The position numbers were made by a program, and so were the translations under genes. Shown here piece by piece: positions 7,991-16,710 of a stretch of 36,927 nt of DNA; position 1 is the stretch's first letter, and every line of letters begins with the position of its first letter. Origin of the DNA: Dehalococcoidia bacterium (GTDB lineage Bacteria; Chloroflexota; Dehalococcoidia; SZUA-161; SpSt-899); contig JALPYG010000003.1 in the NCBI GenBank assembly GCA_023271215.1, forward strand, positions 1-36,927, in the 5' to 3' direction. A model generated the notes under the pieces. The model was not told the origin of the DNA. It did not search any database and was given only the letters and a program-made list of their open reading frames with translations.

Positions 7991-9145
7991 ATGGAGAATG
8001 TAGCCGACTACAGAGAGATCGTAGAGGTCATAAGAGGAAGTGGTGGAGAAGCCCTGAAGAGATGCTTTCAATGCGGATTATGCGATGTTGTTTGTCCCTG
8101 GAATAGGGTTAGAGCCTTTAGTATGCGCAAGATGGTCCGAGAGGCTACGTTCGGTTTGACGGAGATAGAAAGTGAAGAGATATGGCGTTGTACTACCTGC
8201 GGAAGATGCCCTCAGCAGTGCCCCAGGGACGTAAAGCAGATAGATGACGTGGTAGCGCTCAGGAGGATCGCCACCGAAAACAGGGTGTTTCCTACTTCGG
8301 TCCGCTCTATCCATACCGTGAGCGCCGGTCTTGCTACCGGTAACCCTTTCGGTGAAGAACCGGCAAAGAGGGCCGATTGGGCAAAGGGTCTGTCTGTAAA
8401 AACGTTCGTCGAAGGGACGGAAGTTTTATATTTCCCCGGTTGCTACCTCTGCTATGACCCAAGATTAAAGAAGGTGGCTCAAGCCACAGCTAATATCCTG
8501 AACAGGGCCGGGGTAGATTTCGGGATACTGGGTGTCAAGGAGAATTGCTGTGGAGAAAGCATTCGCAAGACAGGCAATGAGGAATTATTCAAACACTTAG
8601 CCAGAGAAAACATCAAAACTTTTATCGAAAACGGGGTGATGAAAATCCTTGTTTCTTCCCCTCATTGTTACCACACATTCAAGAACGAGTATCCTGAATT
8701 CAAGGTGAACTTTGAGGTGGTTCATATCTCCCAATATTTATTCGAGCTCATTAATGAGGGAAGGCTTGAGCTCACCAGGGAGTATGGAAAGAAAGTTACC
8801 TGGCACGACCCATGTTACCTGGGTCGTCATAATGGCATATATGACGAACCCCGGGAGGTCTTAAAGAAGATACCTGGTTTACAGTTGAATGAGATGCCTG
8901 ATTCGCTGGAAGATAGTCTCTGTTGCGGAGGGGGAGGAGGCAGGATTTGGATGGAAACTCCAAAGGGTGAAAGATTCTCCGATCTCAGATTAGAACAAGC
9001 TATCGGGGTCGGGGCTGAGGTACTGGTTACTTCCTGCCCATATTGCATCAGCAATTTTGAGGATAGCAAATTAACCCTGGATGTCGGTGAAGGCATAGAG
9101 ATTAAGGACATCACGGAGATTCTGCAAGTGCAGACTGAAGGCTGA
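7991..9145 (+). CDS. bamD: BamD, HdrD-like iron-sulfur subunit
   Basis: A 384-residue protein with the HdrCB (HdrD/GlpC) layout. An N-terminal 2x[4Fe-4S] ferredoxin domain (C25/C28/C31/C35 and C67/C70/C73/C77) is followed by two CCG domains. The first has FPGCYLC, ENCCGES and SSPHC; the second has DPCYLGR, LCCGGGGG and SCPYC. CCG domains bind the unusual [4Fe-4S] cluster of heterodisulfide reductase. In the Bam complex this subunit links the HdrA-like BamE to BamC/BamB. The C-terminus QVQTEG-stop is encoded by a heptamer repeat (ACTGAAGGCTGA), so the repeat supplies the stop codon. The ribosome site (AAAGAAAGA) is weak. Confidence 0.87.
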   Translation: MENVADYREIVEVIRGSGGEALKRCFQCGLCDVVCPWNRVRAFSMRKMVREATFGLTEIESEEIWRCTTCGRCPQQCPRDVKQIDDVVALRRIATENRVFPTSVRSIHTVSAGLATGNPFGEEPAKRADWAKGLSVKTFVEGTEVLYFPGCYLCYDPRLKKVAQATANILNRAGVDFGILGVKENCCGESIRKTGNEELFKHLARENIKTFIENGVMKILVSSPHCYHTFKNEYPEFKVNFEVVHISQYLFELINEGRLELTREYGKKVTWHDPCYLGRHNGIYDEPREVLKKIPGLQLNEMPDSLEDSLCCGGGGGRIWMETPKGERFSDLRLEQAIGVGAEVLVTSCPYCISNFEDSKLTLDVGEGIEIKDITEILQVQTEG

Positions 9146-9147
9146 AG
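9122..9147 (+). repeat. Repeat providing the 3' end of bamD
   Basis: The 26 bp starting CTGCAAGTG and ending GGCTGAAG match 10178-10203, at the end of fdhD, at 24 of 26 positions. Both give a tail of LQV or QV, two residues, then TEG and stop. It belongs to the CTGAAGG/CTGAAGA heptamer family. Confidence 0.7.
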
Positions 9148-9185
9148 GGTCTAGCCTTTGCGTTCTGCACTTTGAAATTCCGTAA

Positions 9186-9415
9186 CCGTTCACGGTTTAC
9201 AGTTATCGGTTCACGGTTGATGAATGCATAAAAGCAAGAGGTTCGAAGGATTGTTGATTGTCAAAGGTGTTTACCGTAAACCGTTTTCAATATCCAAAAT
9301 GCTTCAATCGTTGCATAGTTTATTGAAAAAACTGTGAACCTTGAATGTTGAACCATCAACCATGAACCATGAACCATCAACCATGAACCATCAACCATCA
9401 ACCGTGAAAGGTGCC
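9186..9415. repeat. Heptamer tracts upstream of and inside the fdhD 5' end
   Basis: CCGTTCA, CGGTTTA, CAGTTAT, CGGTTCA and CGGTTGA occupy 9186-9220. From about 9332 to 9408 a longer tract of TGAACCA and TCAACCA heptamers follows, roughly the complement of the first. The second tract overlaps every candidate fdhD start codon and leaves no visible Shine-Dalgarno. No gene is seen between 9146 and 9341. Confidence 0.75.
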
Positions 9416-10201
9416 ACACGGGACGTAGTCTGCGATCGCTTTTCGGACCAGGGATGGGGCAGGGCCTCAGTTTATGTGCCTAGCGAGATGGAGTTCACAA
9501 TCTATGTAAATGGTCAGGAACTGGTGACCATCCTGTGCACTCCAACCAAGCTGAATTGCCTTGTCCTCGGATTCCTGTACACAGAGGGAATCATCTCAGA
9601 CATCGGCGACGTCGCGAGCATGCGGGTGTGTGAGGAGGAATCGCTGGCCGATGTGATGTTGAGCAATCCTGAGTATAAATTGCCAACGCTGCGGACACTC
9701 ACCTCCGGCTGCGGTGGGGGTGCAGTTTTCCAAACTCGGGGACAGAGGGTTGATTCGGATCTTGTTGTTACACCAACGAAAGTACTATCACTGATGAAGC
9801 AGCTTCAGGAGCAGATGGAGCTGTATCGGCTTAGTGGTGGCGTGCATACCTCAGCTCTGTCCGATACCAACAACCTGCTGGTAGTGGCTGAGGATATCGG
9901 ACGACATAACACCTTCGACAAGATCCAGGGCGAATGCCTATTGAGGGGACTATCAACCAGAGATGGATTGCTACTGAGCACCGGTCGCGTTTCGTCCGAG
10001 ATGTTGCTCAAGGCGGCAAAGATGCAGGCCTCGGTTGTTGTTTCGCGGCACTCGCCGACGGGGAGCGCCATTTCGCTTGCTCGTGATCTGGGCATTGCCC
10101 TGATTGGCTATGCGCATGGCAGCCGCCTGTCGGTGTATTCCCACCCGGAGCGACTTGGCCGCTCAACATTTAGTTCTCTGCAAGTAAAGACTGAAGGCTG
10201 A
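9362..10201 (+). CDS. fdhD: FdhD-like sulfurtransferase for Mo/W enzyme maturation
   Basis: FdhD carries sulfur from a cysteine desulfurase to the bis-pyranopterin cofactor of formate dehydrogenases. Here it sits between bamD and bamE and may serve BamB or another W/Mo enzyme. Supporting motifs are TLTSGCGGG (active-site loop), GGVHTSAL, EDIGRHNTFDKI, LLLSTGRVSSEM, VVSRHSPTGSAISLA and GYAHGSRLSVYSHPERL. The loop has one Cys rather than a CxxC pair. The start is unclear: TTG 9341, ATG 9362, ATG 9383 and GTG 9404 are in frame, all inside a heptamer repeat, and family similarity begins only at about DVVCDRFSDQGW. The upstream residues (NHEPST repeats) are repeat-encoded and perhaps not native. 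The C-terminus VKTEG-stop also comes from a repeat. Confidence 0.85.
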   Translation: MNHEPSTMNHQPSTVKGATRDVVCDRFSDQGWGRASVYVPSEMEFTIYVNGQELVTILCTPTKLNCLVLGFLYTEGIISDIGDVASMRVCEEESLADVMLSNPEYKLPTLRTLTSGCGGGAVFQTRGQRVDSDLVVTPTKVLSLMKQLQEQMELYRLSGGVHTSALSDTNNLLVVAEDIGRHNTFDKIQGECLLRGLSTRDGLLLSTGRVSSEMLLKAAKMQASVVVSRHSPTGSAISLARDLGIALIGYAHGSRLSVYSHPERLGRSTFSSLQVKTEG

Positions 10202-10275
10202 AGACTGAAGGCTGAACCGTGAACCGTGAACCTTGAACGGTGAACCTTGAACCTTGAACGGTGAACCTTGAATAA
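10178..10275. repeat. Heptamer tract fdhD-bamE
   Basis: CTGAAGA/CTGAAGG heptamers at the fdhD stop run into about nine GTGAACC, TTGAACC and TTGAACG heptamers up to about 10272. The tract fills the entire gap to bamE except for the ribosome-site region. Confidence 0.8.
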
Positions 10276-10287
10276 GGGCGGAGAGAA

Positions 10288-13200
10288 GTGAAAAAAGAAC
10301 CCGTTGAAGGGCAGCATTTTAGAATTCCCGCAGACAGCAATTTTGGAGATGTTATGGTTGTCGGTGGAGGGATCAGCGGTATTCAAGCCGCTCTTGATCT
10401 GGCCACTGCAGGTTATAAGGTTTATTTGGTAGAGAAATCACCGACCATTGGCGGCAAGATGGCCCAGCTTGATAAGACCTTTCCCACTAATGACTGCTCC
10501 ATGTGCATTGAATCTCCTAAGTTTATCGAATGTGACAGGCATCCCAATATAGAGATTCTGACCTATACCGAGGTTGACGGTATAGAAGGGGAAGCAGGAG
10601 ACTTCAAGGTAAAACTGATTAAGAAGCCCAGATACATTATAGAGGGCAGATGCACGGGTTGTACTACCTGCGTAGAGTACTGCCCGGTCCCGGCCGGTGA
10701 CCCATTTAATCAGAATTTATCGAATACTAAGGCTGTCCGTATATACTTCGCTCAAGCAATCCCCCTTGTCACTTATATAGACCCCGAAACCTGCCTTTAC
10801 CTTGAAGACGGGAAATGCACTATTTGCGAAGGAGTCTGTAAAAATGACGCCATAGACCTTCATCAAACGGCCGAGAAGGTAGAAGTAAGAGTAGGGGCGA
10901 TAGTTCTGTCTCCGGGCTATGAGGTATTTGACCCTAAATTGAGGGGCGACTATGGCTACGGAAAGTTTGAGAACGTGGTAACCAGTCTTGACTTTGAACG
11001 GCTATTATGTGCCTCCGGGCCATTCGAAGGTGAGATACTGCGCCCTTCCGACATGAAGCATCCACACAATATAGCCTGGATTCACTGCGTCGGTTCCAGA
11101 CGGGTTACCCCGGGCGATAACAGCTATTGTTCCGCGGTATGCTGCACGTATACCCAGAAGCAGGTGATTTTGACAAAAGACCACGACGCCGAGGCCAGGG
11201 CTACGATATTCCATAACGACATTCGGTCCTATGGCAAGGGTTTCGAACGATTCTATCAAAGAGCAGAGAATCTTCCCGGGGTTCGATTTATAAGAAGCTA
11301 CGTATCAATAGGAAAAGAGATCCCGGAAAGCAAGAATGTAACTATACGATACTCTACTACCGAGGAGGGAGTAAAGGAAGAAGAGTTCGATCTGGTGGTA
11401 TTATCTGTTGGAATGAATCCTCCTGCTGATGTGGAGGGCCTGGCAAATACGTTCGGCATCGAGCTCAATTCTCACGGATTCCTCAAAACCAATCCTGCCA
11501 ATCCCATTGAGACATCTCGCCCGGGAATTTTTGTAAGCGGAGCCTTCCAGGGTCCTATGGATATCCCCGAGTCGGTTATGACCGCCAGCGGGGCTGCTTC
11601 CTACTGCGGTCAACTCCTTTCTTGCCGGCGAGGGAAGCTGTCCAAAGAAAGGATGTATCCGCCGGAAAGGGATGTCTCGGAAGAGGAGCCCAGGGTGGGT
11701 GTTTTTGTGTGTCATTGTGGAGCTAATATCGGAAGAGTGGTAGATGTTCCTTCCGTAGTTGAATATGCCTTGACCTTAGACAATGTTGTCCACGCTCAAG
11801 AAAATCTCTTTTCGTGTTCTACTGATGCTGCCGAGCAAATATCAAACACGATCCGCGAAAAAGGGCTCAATCGCGTGGTTGTCGCCGCCTGCACCCCCAG
11901 GACACATGAGCCGCTATTCCGGGACACACTTCGGGAGGGGGGAATTAATCAATATTTCTTCGACATGGCTAATATTAGAGAACATTGCTCCTGGGTCCAC
12001 TCTCGAGAAAAGGAAGATGCCACCGAAAAGGCAAAGGATATAGTCCGGATGTCGGTAGCTCGAACTCTTAGTTTGCAGCCCTTGCAGGAATTTGATCTGC
12101 CCGTCAGCAAGACGGGGTTGGTGGTCGGAGGAGGCCTGGCCGGGATGACCAGTGCTCTGAGCTTAGCCAACCAGGGATTTGAGGTTCACCTGGTAGAAAA
12201 GGATACAGACCTGGGGGGAATGGCGCGAAGAATTCATTTCACCCTGGAAGGGCTGGATGTTCAAGCATATTTGCGTGATGTTATACGCAAGGTATATCAG
12301 CATCCCTTAATACATGTATCACATGATGCTACCATAACTGATGTTTCCGGTTACGTGGGGAATTTCATAACCACGGTGGAATCTGAAGGAAGGGTCAAAG
12401 TGATACACCATGGCGCAACCATCCTTGCTACTGGTGCCGACGAATATAGACCCACCGAATACCTTTACGGGGAAGGCAGGGTATTGACCCTGCTGGAGTT
12501 GGAGGAGCAAATCGCCAGGGGAGAAGAAAGGCTGATTAACTCCCAGAGTCTGGTGATGATCCAATGTGTAGGTTGCAGAGAAGAGGACAGAAATTACTGC
12601 GCCCGGGTATGTTGCAGCCAGGCTATAAAGAACGCCTTGAAACTAAGAGAGATAAACCCCCGGATGGATATCTACATTCTCTATCGGGACATGATGACGT
12701 ATGGGTTGAGTGAGGATTATTATCGAGAAGCGTCAGACAAGGATGTGAAGTTCATCCGCTATGAGGCGCATGATAAACCTCAGGTGGAAGCTGTTGAGGA
12801 GGATGGTCAGTCTATCTTAAGGGTTACCGTGACCGATCCTATTTTAGGTCAGACGCTTGCTATAGATGCGGATTCACTCGCTCTGGCTGCCGCCGTTATT
12901 CCCTCGGCAGGAAGTCAGGAAATATCCCGATTATTCAAGGTACCCTTGAGCCCGGAGGGCTTCTTCCAGGAAGCTCATGTAAAATTAAGGCCCGTGGACT
13001 TCGCTGCAGATGGCGTTTTCCTGTGCGGAATAGCTCACTATCCCAAGCATATATCAGAAACGATTAGCCAGGCTTATGGAGCTGCCGGCCGGGCCGTAAC
13101 TATTCTTTCAAAGGATTCAGTCATAGCCTCAGGTGCTATTTGCGAGGTAAATGAAAGTGAGTGCGTAGGGTGTGGGGCGTGTCAATCGGTTTGTCAATAC

Positions 13201-13416
13201 GGTGCTATAGAGCTTCATGATACACGACAAGGCAAAAAGGCCAGGGTTATTCCTGTTCTCTGTAAAGGAGATGGTCTCTGTAACGCAAAGTGTCCAACGG
13301 GGGCTATTTCACTAAAGCACTATACCGATGAAGAGGTCTTTCGCCAAATCGACGCCGCGGTTCCAGCCTTACGTGGAGAAGTCAGAAGTCAGAGAATAGA
13401 GAACAGAATCGTCTGA
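10288..13416 (+). CDS. bamE: BamE, duplicated HdrA-like flavoprotein
   Basis: A 1042-residue protein built of two HdrA units; HdrA flavins carry out electron bifurcation. Unit 1 has an FAD fold (VVGGGISGIQAAL, about residues 24-36), the NDCSMC motif (C70, C73) and a ferredoxin motif C122/C125/C128/C132. It continues with a second cysteine group (CTICEGVC) and the CVGSR...YCSAVCC block. Unit 2 starts at about residue 472 with the HdrA hallmark VCHCGANIGRVVDV, then ACTPRTHEPLFR, a second FAD fold (VVGGGLAGMTSAL, about 612-624) and C-terminal ferredoxin motifs (CVGCGACQSVC at about 958, CKGDGLCNAKC at about 991). The GTG start at 10288 follows GGCGGAGAG. The size and duplication fit BamE. The last codons and the stop run into a repeat hairpin (13384-13428). 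Confidence 0.88.
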   Translation: MKKEPVEGQHFRIPADSNFGDVMVVGGGISGIQAALDLATAGYKVYLVEKSPTIGGKMAQLDKTFPTNDCSMCIESPKFIECDRHPNIEILTYTEVDGIEGEAGDFKVKLIKKPRYIIEGRCTGCTTCVEYCPVPAGDPFNQNLSNTKAVRIYFAQAIPLVTYIDPETCLYLEDGKCTICEGVCKNDAIDLHQTAEKVEVRVGAIVLSPGYEVFDPKLRGDYGYGKFENVVTSLDFERLLCASGPFEGEILRPSDMKHPHNIAWIHCVGSRRVTPGDNSYCSAVCCTYTQKQVILTKDHDAEARATIFHNDIRSYGKGFERFYQRAENLPGVRFIRSYVSIGKEIPESKNVTIRYSTTEEGVKEEEFDLVVLSVGMNPPADVEGLANTFGIELNSHGFLKTNPANPIETSRPGIFVSGAFQGPMDIPESVMTASGAASYCGQLLSCRRGKLSKERMYPPERDVSEEEPRVGVFVCHCGANIGRVVDVPSVVEYALTLDNVVHAQENLFSCSTDAAEQISNTIREKGLNRVVVAACTPRTHEPLFRDTLREGGINQYFFDMANIREHCSWVHSREKEDATEKAKDIVRMSVARTLSLQPLQEFDLPVSKTGLVVGGGLAGMTSALSLANQGFEVHLVEKDTDLGGMARRIHFTLEGLDVQAYLRDVIRKVYQHPLIHVSHDATITDVSGYVGNFITTVESEGRVKVIHHGATILATGADEYRPTEYLYGEGRVLTLLELEEQIARGEERLINSQSLVMIQCVGCREEDRNYCARVCCSQAIKNALKLREINPRMDIYILYRDMMTYGLSEDYYREASDKDVKFIRYEAHDKPQVEAVEEDGQSILRVTVTDPILGQTLAIDADSLALAAAVIPSAGSQEISRLFKVPLSPEGFFQEAHVKLRPVDFAADGVFLCGIAHYPKHISETISQAYGAAGRAVTILSKDSVIASGAICEVNESECVGCGACQSVCQYGAIELHDTRQGKKARVIPVLCKGDGLCNAKCPTGAISLKHYTDEEVFRQIDAAVPALRGEVRSQRIENRIV

Positions 13417-13428
13417 CCTCTGACTTCT
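13384..13428. repeat. Inverted repeat over the bamE stop codon
   Basis: AGAAGTCAGAG (13384-13394) and CTCTGACTTCT (13418-13428) are perfect 11-bp arms. The bamE TGA (13414-13416) lies in the loop. AT-rich sequence with short T-runs follows, but a strong terminator is not evident and the operon seems to continue. Confidence 0.75.
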
Positions 13429-13462
13429 ATTTTCTGTCTTCTGCCTTAGGAGTGAGATAAGA

Positions 13463-14230
13463 ATGGGTACAGGGTTTGAGTTTAAGCCAAGGATCTTAGG
13501 TTTTTTATGCAATTGGTGCTGCTACGCAGGGGCCGACCTTGCCGGAGTTTCCCGGTATCAATACCCCCCTCACATAAGGGTGATAAGGCTGATGTGCTCC
13601 GGCAGAGTAGACCTGGCATTTATTCTCCGAGCTTTCTCAAACGGAACAGACGGGGTGTTTATCGGCGGTTGTTGGCTGGGCGAATGCCATTATATTACCG
13701 AAGGGAATTACGATGCATTAAGCATGATGCATCTATGTAGAAAATTACTGGAGCACATAGGAGTGAACCCCGACAGGTTAAGGCTTGAATGGGTATCTGC
13801 CTCTGAAGGAATCCGTTTCGCCGAAATTATGAATGACTTTACCAGGAAGCTGAAGGAGTTAGGTCCTCTTGGAATAGGCGAAGGAAGAGACGTAAATGGA
13901 TTGAAATTAAAACTTGAAGCAGCTAGAAATTTGGTTCCCTACATTAAGCTGGTGGAAAGGGAGAGATTGAGAGTACATTTTGATACCGAAGACGAATATA
14001 ACGAATTCTTCACCAGTGACGAGGTAAATTGGTTATTCGACGAATTAATTGGTGATAAATTGTCACTAAGCCAAATAATGTTACTCCTGCGGGAAAGACC
14101 CCTTTCAACCGGTGAAATCTCCGAGATTTTAGGCCTAAGCCTGTCTGAAGTATCAAGACACCTTAATATTTCAGCAAGGAAAGGATTGACCAGATTCAGC
14201 GAAAGGCAGAAACGCTTTGCGCCTGCTTGA
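13463..14230 (+). CDS. bamF: BamF, MvhD-like [2Fe-2S] protein with C-terminal HTH-like domain
   Basis: A 255-residue protein. Residues 9-135 are an MvhD/FrhD-type domain that mediates electron entry into HdrA, with C16-x-x-C19-C20-Y-x-x-A-D, C45 (MCSGRV) and C70/C75 (GGCWLGECHY). Geobacter BamF is reported as a selenoprotein as I recall; here all these positions are ordinary Cys codons and there is no in-frame TGA. Residues 200-245 (LSQIMLLLRERPLSTGEIS, EILGLSLSEVSRHLN) look like an ArsR/MarR-style helix-turn-helix, an addition to the basic MvhD fold. The ATG at 13463 is preceded by TAGGAGTGAG. It lies 46 bp after bamE. Confidence 0.85.
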   Translation: MGTGFEFKPRILGFLCNWCCYAGADLAGVSRYQYPPHIRVIRLMCSGRVDLAFILRAFSNGTDGVFIGGCWLGECHYITEGNYDALSMMHLCRKLLEHIGVNPDRLRLEWVSASEGIRFAEIMNDFTRKLKELGPLGIGEGRDVNGLKLKLEAARNLVPYIKLVERERLRVHFDTEDEYNEFFTSDEVNWLFDELIGDKLSLSQIMLLLRERPLSTGEISEILGLSLSEVSRHLNISARKGLTRFSERQKRFAPA

Positions 14231-14265
14231 GGGGAAAGCGAAAAGACCAGAAATAGGACAGAAGC

Positions 14266-14718
14266 ATGGATCACGATAAAACTGACCAGATCATAAATAA
14301 ATATCAGGGCGATGCCAGTTCACTAATTCAGATATTACTGGAGATTCAGAGCCAAAATCGTTGGCTTCCTAGAGAAGTATTAGAGAAGGTCAGCAAGAAA
14401 TTAGAAGTGCCTTTAAATCGGATACAGCATATAGTCACCTTTTATAAAGCCTTCAGTTTAATCCCTAAAGGACGCCATGAAATTCACGTATGTATGGGCA
14501 CTGCCTGCCATGTTCGTGGTGCGACGCGCGTCCTCGAGACGGTGCAAGACCTGACCGGAATTAAACCCGGCGAAACGGACTTTGATTTGAAGTTCAGCCT
14601 GGAAACTGTTAACTGCATCGGCTGCTGTGCTTTAGGACCGGTGATGGAAATCGATGGGAAGACCCACGGTAAGTTGGCGCCGGCCGAGACAGCAGACGTA
14701 TTGAAAAACTATGAGTAG
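14266..14718 (+). CDS. bamG: BamG, NuoE-like thioredoxin-fold [2Fe-2S] subunit
   Basis: A 150-residue NuoE/HoxE-type protein. Four cysteines bind the [2Fe-2S] cluster: C76 and C81 (CMGTAC, spacing C-x4-C) plus C117 and C121 (CIGCC, spacing C-x3-C). The N-terminal helical part (SLIQILLEIQSQNRWLPREVLEKVSKKL) matches the family, as does the length. With BamH it should form the NAD(H)-oxidising module of the complex. It lies 35 bp after bamF and 9 bp before bamH, clearly in the same operon. The assignment as BamG rather than a generic NuoE rests on this order. Confidence 0.9.
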   Translation: MDHDKTDQIINKYQGDASSLIQILLEIQSQNRWLPREVLEKVSKKLEVPLNRIQHIVTFYKAFSLIPKGRHEIHVCMGTACHVRGATRVLETVQDLTGIKPGETDFDLKFSLETVNCIGCCALGPVMEIDGKTHGKLAPAETADVLKNYE

Positions 14719-14727
14719 GATAAAACT

Positions 14728-16644
14728 ATGTCGCCGATAAATTCGCCCGCTGAATTGGAAGAATTCAGGAAGGGCATCATGTCGAGAAGAGACCCAGCCA
14801 CGCCCTGCGTTTCAATATGTGCCGGTACCGGTTGTATTGCCTCCGGTGCGGATGAAGTCATCGTAGCTTTCAAAGCAGAGATTGAAAAGCGGGACTTACA
14901 GGCTGATGTGGATATCAAAGGGACCGGGTGCCCTGGATTCTGTGAGCGAGGGCCGGTGGTGATTATTTATCCCGAGGAGATATGCTATCTCCAGGTAACG
15001 CCTGAAGATGTTTCCGATATTGTCTCACAGACCATAGAGGCATCAGGGGGAGACCCCCTGAAACCCCCCGTCGTCGATCGTCTTCTCTACGTTGACCCCA
15101 CCACGGGCGAAAAAGCAATCCATGAATCCGATATCCCCTTTTATAAGAATCAAAAACGAAACTTGATCTGCGATAATACTAAGATTGATTCAAAGAGCAT
15201 CGATGACTATCTGGCGATTGATGGTTATTCCGCATTAGCCAAAGCTCTTACCGGAATGACTCCCGAGGAAGTATTGGAGGAAGTAAAAAAATCAAACCTG
15301 AGAGGGAGGGGTGGTGGCGGTTTTCCCACGGGAAGAAAGTGGGAAGGTTCCCGCAATGTCCCTGAGCCAATAAAATATGTGATCGTCAATGCCGATGAGG
15401 GTGACCCCGGTGCATTCATGGATAGAGCTCTCCTCGAAGGAAATCCTCATTCAATCCTTGAGGGGTTGATCATCGGAGGCTATGCCATCGGTGCCCACGA
15501 GGGCTATGTTTACGTTCGGCAGGAATACCCCCTGGCAGTTGAAAATGTGACCCTCGCGATCAAGCAAGCTGAGGAATATGGTTTTCTGGGGAAAAACATC
15601 CTTGGCTCGGGCTTTGATTTCACGGTTAAGGTGCACCAGGGGGCCGGCGCTTTCGTTTCTGGTGAATCGACTGCTCTGATGAGGGCATTGGAGGGCAGCG
15701 TAGGTGAGCCCCGACCGAAGTATATTCGCTCCAACGTCAAGGGCCTTTGGGAAAAACCCAGCGTGATGAATAATGTTGAGACGTGGGCGAATGTGCCGCT
15801 GATCATCAATAGGGGCGCTGACTGGTTTACGCAATTCGGAACGGAAGGAAGCAAGGGTACGAAGATTTTTTCCCTGGTCGGCAAGATAACCAATACCGGC
15901 CTTGTGGAAGTACCCATGGGCATGACCCTGAAAGATATTGTCTACAAGATAGGTGGCGGCATCCCTGGAGGCAAGAGATTCAAAGCAATACAGACCGGGG
16001 GACCGTCCGGAGGATGTATCCCTGAAGAACATTTAGATATAAAAGTTGATTTTGACGAACTCACCAAAGCCGGCTCGATGATGGGTTCAGGCGGGATGAT
16101 CGTCATGGATGAAGATACCTGTATGGTTGATGTCGCCAGGTACTTCCTTAATTTCCTCGCTGATGAATCGTGTGGCAAATGTGTCCCATGCCGTGAAGGC
16201 ATCAGGCAGATGCTTAAGATTCTGACCAATATCACCAAAGGAAAGGGACGAGTGGGCGATATCGAGTTTTTAGAGGAGCTATCCGAGGTAACTAGAGACG
16301 CCTCTCTTTGTGCCTTAGGGAGGACTGCTCCTAACCCGGTCTTAAGCACCATACGCTACTTCAGAGACGAGTATGAGGCACACATCAAGGAGAGGAAGTG
16401 CCCCGCCTATGTCTGCAAGGAGCTAATCTCGTACTACATTGACCCCGACAAGTGCGAAGCTTGCATGATTTGCCTTAGGAAATGCCCCGTAGAGGCAATC
16501 ACAGGCGGCAAGAACCAGATCCATGTAATCGACCAGGAGAAATGCACAAAGTGTGAGACTTGCTTCGAAGTTTGTCCTCCACGCTTTGGTGCAGTGAAAA
16601 AGATTTCCGGTGAGCTTGTTCCGGTTTCTCAGCCTGAAGACTGA
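14728..16644 (+). CDS. bamH: BamH, NuoF-like NADH/FMN subunit with extra ferredoxin domains
   Basis: A 638-residue HndC/HoxF-like protein. In order it has an N-terminal thioredoxin-like [2Fe-2S] domain (C31, C36, C68, C72) and a glycine-rich loop at 193-205 (GRGGGGFPTGRKW). Then come NADEGDPGAFMDRALLEGNPH (FMN/NAD site), GAGAFVSGESTAL, the N3-type [4Fe-4S] motif SCGKCVPC near 480, and two [4Fe-4S] ferredoxin motifs near 575-625 (CEACMICLRKC, CTKCETCFEVC). It should exchange electrons with NAD(H). The last residues (SQPED) run into CTGAAGA heptamers that follow the stop closely. No key residue is missing. It could serve another bifurcating complex, but position and order favour Bam. Confidence 0.9.
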   Translation: MSPINSPAELEEFRKGIMSRRDPATPCVSICAGTGCIASGADEVIVAFKAEIEKRDLQADVDIKGTGCPGFCERGPVVIIYPEEICYLQVTPEDVSDIVSQTIEASGGDPLKPPVVDRLLYVDPTTGEKAIHESDIPFYKNQKRNLICDNTKIDSKSIDDYLAIDGYSALAKALTGMTPEEVLEEVKKSNLRGRGGGGFPTGRKWEGSRNVPEPIKYVIVNADEGDPGAFMDRALLEGNPHSILEGLIIGGYAIGAHEGYVYVRQEYPLAVENVTLAIKQAEEYGFLGKNILGSGFDFTVKVHQGAGAFVSGESTALMRALEGSVGEPRPKYIRSNVKGLWEKPSVMNNVETWANVPLIINRGADWFTQFGTEGSKGTKIFSLVGKITNTGLVEVPMGMTLKDIVYKIGGGIPGGKRFKAIQTGGPSGGCIPEEHLDIKVDFDELTKAGSMMGSGGMIVMDEDTCMVDVARYFLNFLADESCGKCVPCREGIRQMLKILTNITKGKGRVGDIEFLEELSEVTRDASLCALGRTAPNPVLSTIRYFRDEYEAHIKERKCPAYVCKELISYYIDPDKCEACMICLRKCPVEAITGGKNQIHVIDQEKCTKCETCFEVCPPRFGAVKKISGELVPVSQPED

Positions 16645-16700
16645 AGACTGAAGGCTTAAGCGATCAACCTTGAACCGTGAACCGTGAACCTTGAACCAGG
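16636..16700. repeat. Heptamer tract bamH-bamI
   Basis: CTGAAGA/CTGAAGG heptamers at the bamH stop are followed by TTGAACC and GTGAACC heptamers to about 16698. They fill the 66-bp gap to bamI. Confidence 0.75.
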
Positions 16701-16710
16701 GTAAAGAAAG

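Noticed and set aside
9186-9408. CRISPR array
   Set aside because: The period is 7 bp with degenerate units and no 30-40-bp spacers, and no cas genes are present. The same holds for the other heptamer tracts.
13384-13440. Terminator ending the operon after bamE
   Set aside because: The 11-bp stem lacks a proper T-run, contains the stop codon in its loop, and bamF follows with a good ribosome site.
13463-14230. Selenocysteine codon in bamF
   Set aside because: There is no in-frame TGA, and all expected metal-ligand positions read as Cys.
15451-16032. Minus-strand 193-residue ORF inside bamH
   Set aside because: It is antisense to a fully conserved NuoF-like sequence and has no ribosome site or recognisable domain.
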